Assembly (NCBI RefSeq): GCF_024868665.1
Contig: NC_079913.1
Location: 2,740,951 to 2,804,950, forward strand
Length of the DNA: 64,000 bases
Direction of reading: 5' to 3'
DNA from: Triplophysa rosa
Lineage: Eukaryota; Chordata; Actinopteri; Cypriniformes; Nemacheilidae
Shown here: in pieces, positions 35,659-49,777 of the stretch
Position numbering within the stretch: the stretch's first letter is position 1
Layout: the number at the start of each line of letters is the position of its first letter
Notes under the pieces: generated by a model
Databases searched by the model: none
The model's input: only the letters and a program-made list of their open reading frames with translations
Told to the model about the DNA's origin: nothing
Position numbers and translations under genes: made by a program

Positions 35659-36440
35659 TGAGTTGTCACCTACAGGCGAGAACTTATGTGAAGATAAAGC
35701 CACTGAAGTTTTCATATCAAAACTCCTGAACTATCAAGAAAGCACACATACTACAGACTTTAGTATGCTTCCAGATAATACAAGAAAGATGCCGTAATGA
35801 GTTTATCTTCATGGTTTATCCACATTCCCTGTCATTAGGTTACCATTATCAGAGTCCAGTTTCCCACTGTAGGAATTAATGAAGGCTGTTTCTTGTTTAT
35901 TTATTTTTTAACGAGATCCTCCCAAAAATACTAAAATAAAGCCCTGAAGTTTAATGAGCTCAAATAATACTATTTGCTGCATGTTAAGGCCAACAGTATT
36001 TGCCATGATGCAATGTTTACTTGTATGTGCTGTATTTAGAAAACTCAAATGATCTTACTATAATGATGTAAAATGTGATATTTATTGACCGCGGGACCCA
36101 GATACTACGCCTTTATTCCATAAAGTCTAAGCCATGAAGTTCTTGTATGTAAAGCAGTTTTGTTGTTCATGCCTACTTGATTTAGTTCTTTTGTGCCCTG
36201 TACCAGAAATCTGTTCGGTTTATCATAATCTGTGACTTTTAAATTAAAGTCAACATATGTATGTACTTTCTGATCACTTTTTGTATGTCATTTTCCCTTC
36301 AGTAAATGATGTTTCAGGTGACATCTGACAAACACGTTATTGTCAATGAGAGTTGTTTTGAATGCTGATTATTCTTTGGTGCTTGGCACTTGGATTCACA
36401 TAGCCCCACCATGAATAAAAGACATGCAAGTCATGAAAAA
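35659..36440 (+). other. tbc1d30: tbc1d30 3' untranslated region
   Basis: Follows the TGA. Possible early AATAAA near 35935, ATTAAA near 36243, and the strongest AATAAA at 36414-36419. No coding potential. Confidence 0.6.
36414..36419 (+). terminator. tbc1d30: Candidate polyadenylation signal of tbc1d30
   Basis: AATAAA about 755 bases after the stop, followed within 30 bases by a poly(A)/GT-rich context. Confidence 0.5.
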
Positions 36441-37099
36441 AAGCTTTCAGGTGTATTTCATTTTCTGATTAATGTCTACAGTACAGACCAGTACCTGGGC
36501 AGGCCTATACTGTACATTCGGTTTTCTTGATGGTTTGATGAAAATTAGAAAGGCACATTGAACTTAGTCTTATATTACCTTGCTTTTATAATTCATGGAA
36601 TTACAGTATAGATTTTGGGTCATCATAAACATTCTTTACCATGCTATAATTTATGAATGCTAGCTCAAGTGCTCCATTTAATAAACAGAGGCTGAGATCT
36701 GACTGTAATTGCATGTAAAGATTTATCACAGGAAAGAGGCACAGCAGTGTCACCGGGGAGTTGCTGGAGTTCATCAGGTTCTCTGGTGACTGCGGTTACA
36801 TCAGCACGCTGTGACATTACAGAATGTACTTTTAATCAGTGCTGGAGAAATATATACAAATGACCTATACAAAACTTTTAGGAACGGTTCTTTTGAGAAA
36901 TATTCGTTTCTCTATAGATTTTATTGACCTAGAGTCCTACGCATATGGCCCAAACGGGCTTTCATGAGCAAAGAGACATTTCCTTTTGTGGGTGTACTTT
37001 AAACCAGCTGTTGTCAATGTGATTTCTAATAGATGCATAAAGTCAGTTCACTACCATATAGTAAACGTTTGATAAAGGTATTGATTAAAACGTGTAATA

Positions 37100-37142
37100 T
37101 TTATATTACATTATATTATATTATATTATATTATATTATTAT
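37100..37142. repeat. (TTATA)n tandem repeat
   Basis: Repeated ttata units, slightly imperfect at the start and end. Confidence 0.85.
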
Positions 37143-39002
37143 ATTTCATTTGGTCTAGTCATCTTTGAAAGTGTAGGGGCTACAGAACTGCAGAAACAGT
37201 CACACGTGAATATGCATTTGCAGAACCATTCAGCTACGTTGCAATTTATCAGCTGGTCCCAGACATCTTTTAATGGGGATTGCATAAAGTCTACACATGT
37301 TTTGCATTAGCAGCTAACGAGATTCATTATAAGTAACTCCAACTTAGCAATTGGCTTGGATGGCGAGTTGAAGTGTTATCACGTGCCATTCTTTCTATTT
37401 ATACGTTATACATTATGCTTTCACTTGAGGTCGCTGTTGTCCTCGTTTAAAATGTTATTTGTCCTTGGGGAGAACACTTGTGAAGTTGGAATACACTGTA
37501 CATCTTATACATCTAGTAAGAACATAATTATAACATATAGCATTATAACATAACTCATTTTTATTACACTTTTTACAAACGTTTTTCTCTTTGCCAAGAT
37601 GAACTGGGACAGATTAAACAAAAAGGGCAATAAAAATTAGGAATGGGGAAAGTCATTTGAATTATAAACACAGGATGTCAGATTTCACACCAACATATCA
37701 GATGTTTGTCATCATTAGGCTATCATCACAGCGCTGACACTTTATTGAGTGAGTCTTCTCCTAGTGGCATTTAACAAGCACCTCCTTAATTCCGTGAGAC
37801 TATTAATCTATAAAACACATTACCGGCCCACATTACAAAATATTTTGCCATTGCACAGACTGGCACGTTTAAAGTTTCCATTAATAGTTCATCTTGACCC
37901 CATCCTCCTATCTCAGACCCAAAGACACATGACAGGCCTTTAAAACCCGATTAGCTCAGTATTTAATCTCCCCAAAAGACCCAGACAAACCCCCAAGTGT
38001 CATTCGTGCAGGATTTATGCATCGCTGCGCCCTTGTGAGAAAATGTTGGATGCAGATTTCCCGAGGGATCCTGGGATGGTCTGATTTTAGTGTGGTGATC
38101 GACCGGACAGACGTTTCTGTTGGGACTGGCAAGGGGCCGAGTTCTGCTTCATGTCTGATTTCCCCAGCCGCCTATTTGTCTCATGTAGCAAAGATGACAA
38201 GTATAAAATTCACCTACGAATGACAAGGTTAAAGGAGCTTGTTTTTCTTTTCGTCTAGGTCCTGCTTTAAAGCTTAACATGAACTTCCAATTGAATTTCT
38301 TAGTATTTTGTCCCTCCTTTTGCTTGGCAGCTTGCACTCAAACCAACTGGCATTAAAGTCACAAGTCTGTGCAAAACCTGATAAACTTCAATGGAAATCA
38401 GGAAATCTGACCTGTTGTACCAAAGAAGTTAACGTAGTCAATGTCACAAATGTGTTTCTTTATTTTTCTCAATGCTTCAGAACACTAAAACATACAGTTT
38501 ATTTACAATTTCAAATTAGATTTTAATTTCTTAATTTTTCAACATGCTCTCAGTCTTTTGGACCCCGCTGTGTATTTCTGTTTTTTATTACAAACTAGCA
38601 AAACATATCGAATAAGAAAAAATGTAAACACATTTTACATTTGTGCAAGTGTGCCAGAATGCAGAATACAACTCATTTATTCCCATTTATGTAAAGTTCC
38701 TGTCCTTCCCGTCCCACCCAGTAACCCTGTAATGTCTTTATTCAGAGAGAGACGCTTCCGTTCCTCTCTAATTAACCGCCCGAGTGATGGTCACAGTAAT
38801 CCCTCAATCCAGTTGATTTAGACACAGATGATTTATCCCTGCTCGCCCGTACAGAAGTGGGACTACATGCACGACGTCCCCTCTCCCTGTGCCTGCGTGA
38901 CGGTGGCATAATCTACATTTTTTAATCCATGCGAGCACGACGGGCCGTAATCACACTTCCCCTGAATTTCCGGCTGAATTACTCTGTGAGGAAGTGGAGG
39001 CT

Positions 39003-39031
39003 TGTGTGTGTGTGCGTGTGTGTGTGTGTGT
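39003..39031. repeat. (GT)n microsatellite
   Basis: About 14 GT units with one GC interruption. Confidence 0.9.
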
Positions 39032-40826
39032 ACAGGCAGAGTGAAAGCTCTACATTAAAGATGCATTTGCAAAGTTCAGTATATTTTCCCTGACATTGTT
39101 CATTAATTTTACTCTTCGACAGGTTACTTGTCACTCAGCAACACAGCCGCAATCACAGCATGTCAACCTAAAGAGCGAGCAAGAGCAGACAAGGTTGTTC
39201 TCTCAGGTAATAACTATAATCAAGAGGACGTGTTCCCTCGGTGAATCATCACCTGCAGAAAAGGTCAAATATGCATTAAACGCGTTAACCAAGCGTTCAG
39301 CGAATGGAAATTTAATAGTATGATCAAAATCAGTCATTAAAAGGTCAGGTGATTTGTACACTGAAAAGTGGATCCTTCTAAAATAGTTATTACAATTGGC
39401 AGTTTGTCCCCACGGGCCCATAAACAGCATGGGAACGAATGCAAACTTTGTGTTTGATTAATGGTTTCATTGTGAATTTTGTCCCGTGTGCTTAGCGACA
39501 CAAAGCAAGTCAAATCTGAAGCTAAGGGAGGATCCAGAACTCTTTAGGGAAACAATGCCCTGCTCTTAAAATGGGTTCAACGCTGCACATAGTCGAATGT
39601 TTATGTGTCGCCAGACAGAAACAAAATCAGGCAATCACACGTCCTACCTGTAAACCTGTATATTTGGGCCTTTTAGCCTCACGTTGTGCGAACATGTAAC
39701 CACTGGCACACAAACACATATAGATGGCTTCACATTGGCTTTTTTAATTTGGTTTTCTTCCCAACATTACATTTTTTCTTAGGACACTATTTATTGCTAT
39801 TTTTTTATCTTTCATAGCTCAGGGGATGGCGTTCTCATTTGTGTTTCAGTGAAGTTTGAACTTATTCTCACATGTTTCTCCAAAAATCGCTTAGGAGAAA
39901 TCAAAACAGAAACAAATGCAACAATTGTTCAAAAACATGAAGAGTATGGAGGTGTGAAATGAATGTAGACTGTAGAGGTAAAACAATCTGGATTTGGGTA
40001 TATTTCAATTTTATTTCCAAGCAAAAGATTTCATTTGCTCTTCATTTTATCTCAAAACAGTGGGTTCTCCAGGCGCAAAATGCAAACACGTTTAAATACT
40101 CTCTGTAACCATAAATAATGCCAAAAATAACTTTCCGTAAGTGCCTCAAACAGAATACTGTGACGTCTCTAAATAAAAACAAACAATCACGGCATGTGAG
40201 ATTTAAACGTTATCTTCTCTCCACCTGAAAAATGAAATATTACACCTGACAGGCGAGCCACAACTTGTTTTTCACAGCAGAAATCATTACATATTTAAAA
40301 ACACACATGTACAGTATATAGTCTCTGCAAAAAGGCATTTGCATTTTTGAAAAATGACTGTGTAACTCAATAATCAACTGTCCAAGTCAGCAGAATTACG
40401 TCCAGTCCACTTTGCATTTGGGTCCCGATCACTCCGTCTGGGTGTATTTTGTGAAAATGAATGTCTGACCGTAGATTACACCTTGCAAAAGTGCAAATTT
40501 CTCTTTCTGGAGGTCATTACAATAATATCCCCTTTCTGTCGACCACAGGAGCTCTCCAACAAGTCCAGGCTGGAAAATCAGCAATGTATGAGTCACAGCT
40601 GCAAAATCGTCACAGTGGTAATGCCTACTGACAGCATGATGTGAGCCGTGGGGGAAACCTCGGGTTCACATGTTTTGTAGTTAACCTGAATCACCTTCCC
40701 GTGTGCATGTCTCGAACTGCAACTGTAATGTACACTATGACCTAAAGCATGGGGAAGGCTGAATGTTTCCAAACACTTTCCTGTTGCCTAGACATCACAA
40801 CCTCACATTCGTCTTTGTAGCGCTCA

Positions 40827-41042
<216 letters not shown>

Positions 41043-43052
41043 TCATTGAACTGCTGTGAGAATCTTCCATAATCAAATGCAAATAATGTAAGTAATACGG
41101 CGGAGAACTGTTGGAGTGGGTTTCCACTGCCCTTGTTCAGACTCTCGGATGTTGAGGTGGAGAATTCCTGACCATGCCGGTAATGGAGATTAAATGAGGG
41201 TAAACTGAAAGCAGTGTGTGGTTACCGCGGAGTACAAAATGTGCTGGCATATAAAGATATTGATTACCCGTCTGCATAAGAGAAAAAACTGACATGTTAA
41301 CATTGCATAATTCAAATCTGAAGGAAGTTGTGACCTATGAAGCGAAAATGACTGTAATCCAAACACATACAGGTAAATAACGTGTTCGCCGTGTCAGACG
41401 TTTGATAAATGTGTACAATCTCCATCATTCTGGTTCAGAATGACCAGCATTTGTTAGTACATTTCTAACATGTCCTGTTGGTTTCTCAGAACTTGTACTG
41501 TGCTCCTCAGGGCTCAATTTCTCACACTACAATTTAAAGTTTGACAGCTGGAAGAGGGCAGAAAGCATACCGCTAAAGCACAAATATGCACACGCATTCA
41601 CACATGCACACACATGCATTTTAATATGCTCTAAATATCTCACGCAGCCAAAACAGTGTCAAACGTAGAACATCTCATGAACCTTTATGAAACCCCAACC
41701 ATCACCAAGAGGGTTCTCTAGTTATAAAGTAAAAAAACAAGTTTGTGCATGTGCGTTATTTCATTTCAGAAATAGTGTTTGCATTTAATATTAGGTGATT
41801 TATGTAAACTTTGGAAGGAGGAAAAATGTGGTACGCATTCCAAAAACATCAAATCAGATTGGAAACGTGGAAATGAATCCAGCTTATAATTGCAACATGT
41901 TCAAATCTGCTTTCTCTGTTGATGCACACAGACATGCCCGTACATACAAAAACACTACAACATGCAAATTTTGTGGTTAACATAGTTTTTTCTTGAGTGC
42001 ATTTACGGTATGACTATAAACATTCTTTAGCTGTTAAACTAAAGCATCGAGGTAATATTTACATAAAGTAACATACACTGCACCCACATAAGTCCGTACT
42101 CTTTGTTAAATAAGCAAAAGCGAGAGGGGCGGCTCAAATATGTCTCTGGACAGTTTGGTAAAATGTCTTAATGATGACAGCACCGGGACCACAGCGGGTT
42201 CAACAGGAGCCGGTGAAATTAAACTCTGAAATCACATTAGATTTAATCAAGCTGTAGTAACCGAAACATCAACACTCACCGTCTGCAGAGGTGTTTAGAC
42301 TAGGCCATTAAATTTCAGGGAAAAGATAAAAAACTCCTTTTAGAAATCAGACTGCCAAAGTTTTTTTCACATCTTGTCTGTCTCATTCACTCTAACAAAT
42401 GCGGTGGATTGCCGGTCAGACATTAGGGGACAAATTGTGCTTGATTCTAATGTATTGAAGGATATTAGGAACTGATAAACTTTTGAGGTTTTAATGAAAT
42501 TATGAAATGAATTCCACTTATTGAACTAGAGACACTTACGTCCAAATGTTTAGGGCTTGAAGTCAGTAAAGGACATTATTGATATTGACATTACTGAATA
42601 CTTTCTTTTTAGGAAATCTGTTAAAAGAAATAAAGACAGAAAATCAGAAGAAAAACTGCAATAACATGACAAATCTGAAGGTTTCTTCTAATGAGTAAAT
42701 AAGATCTTATATAAAAATATTTGTTTCGCAGTAGTAGTGGAAACTATGGTTGACATTTTATAAGGATTAAGGTACAATGATATTTTGGTGCCCATAACAC
42801 AATGCTGACCATTATGTGGTCTAACAAGTTTGCAAAAGCAGTTACATAACCTCAACCCACCCTGACTTAATGATGGTGCACCTACTGTCAAACAATTATA
42901 AAAGTAACGGGCTTGCAGAAGGGAGTGATCCACAGAAGAACTGTCTCATTCATTCATTGACGTCACTCGGGAAGGGGTTGGACCGTGAGAATCGGGAACA
43001 CACAAGGACAAATGGACTACAGGTGGCTTCAATGGGTCAGTCCACTTGGACG

Positions 43053-43054
<2 letters not shown>

Positions 43055-43130
<76 letters not shown>
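43055..43130. repeat. (GT)n microsatellite
   Basis: About 38 GT units with GC and AT interruptions near the end; it opens long artefactual frames on both strands. Confidence 0.95.
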
Positions 43131-43131
<1 letters not shown>

Positions 43132-45974
43132 GGAAGGGTAAACCCTACGGTATGGGGACAAAAGGTCCCCACAAAGATGGCAATATCCAAATGTGCGTGG
43201 TGCGTGCATGTGTGTGTCTCAGTTATTTCTCTTAGACATCAATAAGGTTAAATGGAGAGCAAATGGAAAGTTTTGCTGAAGTTTCCTGTGTCTCAGATAT
43301 GTCTCCTGAGATAAAGAGGCAGAAATCTCACAAATGTGTTTCAAAAGAGATCTCAACATTGTGTCAAACTGAGCTCAGATTTGTCATGTCTGGAATCAAA
43401 AGTCAATATTATTGAAGATCTAAAAATGAATGCAAACATTTCTCATCAAATATATACAAATCCATTTTACCTCTACTATTTAGGCCTACATTCATTTTAC
43501 ACCTCCATACTTCATGTAGCCTATTTTAACAACTGTCTCATATCTTTTTGTTCCTAAACCATATTAGCAGACACATCTAAGAATAAATCGAACTTGTAAT
43601 GAAACAAGTAAGAACTCTGAGATATCAAAGAGCAACCTCTGAGCAATAACATCTTTCTTTTGGCTAATTCTGTCAACCTTATTCACCATCTCTTACACAC
43701 ATCTGAGGTCAGCCGCTCATATTGTGTGAAATCACACTTATCTTTCACTCCCACTGAGTGCTCAATGTCATCTATAGGAAATGCTGTTTTATAGATAATC
43801 ATGTTTGGAAAACCTTTCGAGCAGCTCCTGTCCTGCTCCCAATAGCAATGATGAATACAATCGCAAATGATCTTATCATTATACCCAGAAAGGTGTATGG
43901 ATCAGGTCTCTTTTGTATCTCCCAAAAGAACATTACCACAATGACCTCTAATGTTATTAAAGACAGACAGAGAATGAGAAGATGACGCAGTTTCCCAGTG
44001 TCGCACACTGACAATATCAAAATCAGAGGCGAGGAGCTTTAACCTCTGAGTCAACCCATCAATCGTGATGTCACCGCTGTCACTCGAACTCTGACAAGCC
44101 CTCTTATCTCTGTCCTCTGGATTATCAGTCATCTGCGAGCAGAAAAGACACCACCGTTTTATTAGACAAAACCATTCACGTAAAAGAAAAACTCTCTGTC
44201 AGCACTTCAGTAAGTTTTGGTAGTAGGTGCAGGTAAAATGAAACATGCCTGTCGGATGACATTCCTTAACACGGGTGTTGAAATAAACCTTCAGCCGAAG
44301 ATCTAAAATAACAATTATCTGTGGGGCTAAGTGTCCGTAAATGAAAAACAAGATTATCTACGTGAAGGACAGACAAATCTCCCTCTTCACTTCTCTGTTT
44401 AAAATTCAACGGAGCAAAACCAGATACAGTTGCGAATGATGAAATAAGAAAGAAATGTTTAGATAAGATCCGCTTTGTTGCTCGCAGCCAAACACAACAG
44501 TGTATGCCACCCATGTCCCGAGGAGCAGCCGCATATGCAGGTCTCCTTAAACACATGCTCCTGTCGTAAGATCACCTTTGAGTAGTTAGCATGCCTCGGC
44601 CACATCTGATCACGAGGTTAATCATTAGTCACTTGGTATTTCAGTCAACTCCATGTAAAATGTGGGCAGGTTGTGATCCATCCAAACACCAGAGGGCAAA
44701 GAAGACATGAAATACAACCCTGATGCATGCTAAACGTGGCTACAAGAGAGAGGGAAACTTTGATCTGAAGGGAAACTTGAGGCTATGCAGAAGACCCAGT
44801 GTGGCGGTTTGGTGAGGATGGGGGTCGTTTTCAACACCTAGCTTTGATCCTGGGCTTACGTTTCATAAAATTGCTCTTGACTGTCAAGTCCAGGTAAAAA
44901 CCCACTTGCCCATCATGTGTGACACTGCAACCGACACACACGTACACGCACTCCAGACTTTCATCATCACAAACATCAGAGCACCTGCTAATCTCGCTGT
45001 CTGTTAGCATATATCCGGCGAGCGGGATGAACTCTCCTAAACCAATGGCCTCTGGTTCACCCGTGTCAGATTATCAGTGTTGCATAAATTGAAAACAACA
45101 CAATTCATCGAGTTTCTTAATGACATCGCTGCCAAGGTGACCACCACAATATTTTCTACAAACTGATTAAATTACTCTTGGACAGGAAGCAAAACCTTAC
45201 GGAGGATTTTGGTTGGGTTTACTCGCTCAGAGAGCATCAGATATTTTTGATGCACGACAGCACCTTTTGTTTTCTGTAGAAGAAAGAAAGTCATCAGGTT
45301 GAATAAATGTCCTTTGAAGCACAAACTTCTTTTTTTATTATTGGTTATACTGTACATGTCTATCATTTTTTGCGTATACATAACCAATTTTTTCCTCAAA
45401 TCTGAGCTTCGGTTTACACTCCAAGCACACACACAATTTATCATACATCTTCAATAATATCTTTGAACAGTAAGTGAAGATGGCAGTTTCCTTTTTGTAT
45501 GTATAAAGAAAAGAAAATATTGTTAAATATATATTAAAAAGCATGTACGTTTGTTGTTGTGTTCAGAGTGTAAACAGAAGCTCAGCTGAGTTTTGGAATA
45601 CTTGGCAATAAATGACACACGGCAAATGAGCACAGCTTACCGACGAGCCAAGAGTTCCTGTAGTCAAAAACGATAAGATCAACGAAATATGAATAGCGGA
45701 TAGTCAATGTTTGCTTTATTTGCTATGTAGATATTCTTCGTTTTTTCATTTTTGCTCACTGACTTTGAAATATTATATGAAGTGTCTATAGTGTATGGCA
45801 TTTATGTTCAGACATGGCACTTTAGCGGTGTAACAATAAGACTCATTTGACAGAGCCAATCTGGAAACCCCCTCTCACAGACTTGATGCAATTTCAGTAC
45901 CGCTTAACTCTGTAAGCTAACATTTCCCACCGGGCTCTGACCGCTGTGTGTTATCTGTCTCTTGTGTTGTAGCA

Positions 45975-46076
45975 GTATTGCTTAACAACTCTTGTATGGT
46001 ATTTGGCTCTTATCTCAATGGGCAATCTAACCCCGTGGAGAGAGCACTCCATTCTCCTCTCACAGCGGCCCGGCAG
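45975..46076 (+). other. Candidate non-coding first exon upstream of ntf3, with CG-rich flank
   Basis: The sequence around ggctcttatctcaatgggca leads to CGGCAG|gtaagc, a near-consensus donor at 46077, at the edge of a CG-rich patch reaching about 46880. Mammalian NTF3 has alternative 5' exons spliced to the main coding exon, and this could be one in fish. The left boundary is unknown and no cDNA evidence is available. Confidence 0.25.
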
Positions 46077-47634
46077 GTAAGCTGAACCCGGGCCTTGAGT
46101 TACTCTGCACTCTCTGCCTTGCTTTTCAGGTCAGCGGTCTGCACCGTGTGATTCGTCTCTTTCTCCGGGCGGACAAAGAGCACAAGAGAGGCCCTGTCTG
46201 CAGCGACGGGCACGTCCCAACCCCCTGGCGGTTCGGACCCGGCGTCGGGTCTCCGAGAACTCCCTGGTGCTCGCGTGAACTCTGCGGTGTTCAGTCCATC
46301 TGAAGAGAAACGCTTAAAATACAAAGCGAGTTGCAAAGAGAGTTGACAAAGCAGCGATGCTTGAGAGCGTGAAAGGGAGGAGAGGCAGTGCGGGCCGGTC
46401 TGGACCCAAGGGAAGAGACGCGGCGAGGAAAAGACTCAACACTTCCACAGGAAATGAGTCAGGGAGAGGGGAGGAAAGACCACCAGTGAACGCCTTAATG
46501 TGAGAACAAAGTAAATAAATGTGGCGGGGCAGGAACATTTCCACGGCCGAGGTGCACTAGGACGCTGTTTAAACACGAACGTGACACGTTTCAGCACATT
46601 TTCTATCAAAATCCTCTCGCTCACATTCATTTCCAGTTGCTTTTTCACAGCTTGTGTATTTAGCCTCGCTGGTTTCGTGTATGTGTGTTGACATGTACGG
46701 CTGGGGTTGGTTGGGGTGACGGTTGTAATCGGCCGGGCCAGAAACTCGATCTGCTGCATGGACAGCGATGCTTTCACCTACCGTGTTCATTCCCTCTCCA
46801 CGATACGTCTTTCTCACCTTCCTCTGTATCCATGGCTTACTGCGACACGGGGCAGAGATCAACGCCCTGACGGCCCCGGGGCCCAACGGTCCAGGTGGGA
46901 GACATCTATCAAGAGAAAGGAGGAACTCTAAGAGAGACACAGGTGACTTTAACAATGCCTAAACTGGACAGCTAAACAACACACACCATTGTATAGGATC
47001 ACTCGAAGACCATCTGCGCTGATGGTCAGTAGCGTCTGTCAAAGCATTTGTCAACATAGCTGACTATCGTTTATATTTCGTGTATACAGCTGTGAAGTCC
47101 TCGTGTGAGTGAAGACATGTTACGTAACGGCTTTACAGAAATCTTTCAGCGAAGGTAAAGCTCATGCATGATGAAATCCAGCATTTAACGCATAATTCAC
47201 CATTACTCATCCATGTAATACCTAAAACCTCTCGTGGAGTGCAGTACACACAAATAAACGCAGTGCAAACAGACCATCACGCTTTGAAATGAAATATATC
47301 AATATTTGGTTTATGTATAACTCAGCGACAACATAAAGACGCTTCACATACAATCATCTTAAAACGCTGTTTTGATATACTTGGTTTGCGAACTGTCAGC
47401 GGGCAGATGAACTGTGTGGACTACTCAACAGGTTCCCCATCATTAAAAGAAATAAAAAAGCAGACACTTAAACGGGGAACTCCTTTAACCAACCCCAGGT
47501 GCCTGCATTGTTACCATTCTATTGTGATTTTTTTGTGTGACATTATTTCAAAAGCAAGAGCAGTTATGTATGCTGAGGTTAACATTACCCAAAGTGTATG
47601 CAGGTAAGGTGTGCCCTGCATTCCTCTCTCACAA

Positions 47635-47657
47635 AACACACACACACACACACACAC
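47635..47657. repeat. (CA)n microsatellite
   Basis: About 11 CA units. Confidence 0.9.
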
Positions 47658-48159
47658 CTGGCCCAACCTGAGGACCCGATTCACTCGCAGTTTTGTAGTT
47701 CCAGACTCATGGCATGCACACGAAGGAGTATTATAAAAAACTCTCATTTTAATTCACCAAAAATGATCCGTTTATTAAGCGTTTGACGTTGTCCAACAGA
47801 ATTTCAGCAGTCCATCACATGACCGATGGTGCACAATGAAACATGATTCTCAACAGAGCAGCGTGTCCGCTCAGCCAGTACACAGTTGTTGTGATGTGGA
47901 ACTAAACAATGGCAGCCGGCCTGTTCGAGCACAGCTGTGGTCCCGCTGCTTGTGATTACAGAATGGAAATGTATCATCATTATCAACATCCTTTCTGCTT
48001 TTATTGCTGAGCAACTGTGAATGTGATGATGAAATATGGAATGTTTGTGAATCTGACCCATTCCTTGTCCATCACATGACAACTTTTTTAACCTTGATTC
48101 TAACCCAAACATATTTTTCTCCCTCAGACATGCTAAAGTGAATGGAGTGAATGAAGGTT

Positions 48160-48225
48160 TACAGTAAATAAAGTATGTTGCTTGGGAATCGAACCCGTAA
48201 CCTTGGGATAGTTAGCATCAGCATG
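48160..48225 (-). repeat. tRNA-derived SINE fragment
   Basis: On the minus strand, ggttacGGGTTCGATTCCC carries a tRNA B-box-like GGTTCGATTCC, followed by aagcaacatactttatt, as in a common fish SINE. No A box or cloverleaf is present, so it is not a tRNA gene. Confidence 0.6.
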
Positions 48226-49575
48226 TGGTGTGGTTTGTACACGTGTTTGTTGTCATCAGCATCCTGTGTTTACGGTTTACATTTTCAGATTCTTCCATAC
48301 TGTAAGTGCATTGAGTTGTTTGTGCTTGAGTAAACTGTAATAGTTAAATAAATTAATTCCACATTAACTTTACATCAGTGTATTAGGAGGCATGCAATCT
48401 CTCTGCAGTATTTTACTTGCTGGTTTCAATGTGGAATGTGGATTGGGTTAGTAGTCTGTGATGTTTTAAGAGCAAATAAAAGTACGGGACTGCCACATGT
48501 CCACTGGGATATACTGCTGCTGAAACAGATATATTTTTTGGCAAAAGCAGCATTCAAATCTTAAAATAAAACATTGTGACAGGCAGGCAAACTTGAACAG
48601 TTTCCATTGCTTTCCATCGACTTTTTCACAGAAATATTTAAAATGTGTGCCATGTATGGACCGCCTCATGAGGACCAACATGACTGTCATATGTTTGTTG
48701 CTAAGAGACATGCACCAGTCAGATACTGGTTTGATTTATGTTTGTCAACAATGCAATGTTATTAAGTAAAATGACAGAAAGCTTCAGTGACTAACAGCAA
48801 AAAAGGAGGATTATAGAGGCTGATGTGTGTTTCCCGTCACACCTGCCCTGCCCATTAGAAAACCCTTTCCCATTCTGTCTGCATGCTTTGCATAAATATG
48901 AGGATGTCTTTATAACAATCAGTTTGAAGTAAAGACGTTGAGTGCCTTAGAGCTAAAACATGCCTAGGTTTTATGAACTTTACAGCAATTCTGCAGAGTA
49001 GGCTACATGACAAATACACAATGTTCTTGTACTTTCTAAAGCTTCTTTTGTATGACACAAAGCTTTTCAAAAACGAACCATGATTTTTACTAAGACGGTT
49101 ACTGTGTAGATACTATAGTACACCACAAATTAACCATGGTTTTGTTAAAGTAACAATGGTTAATATTTTTAAAGGAACATAGAAATAAGTCCTAAAAAAT
49201 AAGTTACTTCTTTGTTGCTTTGTTGTTTGAACAAAAAACGGTTTAGATGTTGAATAACTTTCGTTAAATCTTTATTGTTATAAACAACGTGTCCACGTGA
49301 TCAACATATAAATACACATATAAATAGGCCTATACATAATCAATATTACATAATCAACGTTTACATGTACTTTAATAATCAAGAATAATATATAAAGTAA
49401 CAATAGTTGGTTATGTTTTAAATAAAAAAGTAAAAAGTTTTTGAAATGTTACCAGTGCGTTGTATTTGAATAAAGAGAGAACAGCATCGCTTTGGACTAA
49501 GCACAGAAACCCCATAAAAGCCATCTGTCCATGCTCGATGTGTAGAGGAGAGTAGAAGATTACGCTTGTTGCGAT

Positions 49576-49578
<3 letters not shown>

Positions 49579-49626
<48 letters not shown>
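49579..49626. repeat. (GA)n microsatellite just upstream of ntf3 exon 1
   Basis: Twenty-four GA units ending about 130 bases before the ntf3 start codon, in the promoter or 5' UTR. Confidence 0.96.
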
Positions 49627-49630
<4 letters not shown>

Positions 49631-49777
49631 TGCGCTCTGCTCGCCAGTAAAGCCTTTCGGCACGCACTGCGCGCGTTCTATTTGGAAACTTTCAGAAAGG
49701 ATTCGTCATAAATTCATCACCTTCATGTCGGCACTGCTGAATATTTACTCACCGATGCTATGGTTACCTTTATTACG
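49627..49777 (+). CDS. ntf3: ntf3 first coding exon (5' UTR plus MVTFIT)
   Basis: Coding part 49760-49777: ATG at 49760 (G at -3, G at +4) encodes MVTFIT up to donor gtatgt. Joined to ILQVNLVMSIL of the next exon it reproduces the start of the longer human NT-3 precursor, MVTFATILQVNKVMSIL. The bases 49627-49759 are probable 5' UTR; the transcription start is not visible. A small uORF starts at 49725 in another frame. Confidence 0.85.
49725..49760 (+). promoter_or_regulatory. Upstream ORF overlapping the ntf3 start
   Basis: ATG at 49725 (weak context, T at -3) opens a frame that passes the main start, crosses the splice junction and ends at TGA 59878-59880, 21 codons in all. A second in-frame ATG is at 49755. 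The stop lies 8 bases before the downstream ntf3 Met at 59889. A translational control role is inferred. Confidence 0.5.

Noticed and set aside
43055..43130. Repeated GT units as a possible array
   Set aside because: A dinucleotide microsatellite without spacers; not a CRISPR array.
46569..46955. Open frames on both strands in the CG-rich patch upstream of ntf3
   Set aside because: Stop codons are rare in CG-rich DNA; no protein family similarity was recognised in either strand.
48160..48225. tRNA-like GGTTCGATTCC motif
   Set aside because: Only a B-box-like motif is present, with no A box, acceptor stem or anticodon arm. It fits a SINE fragment.
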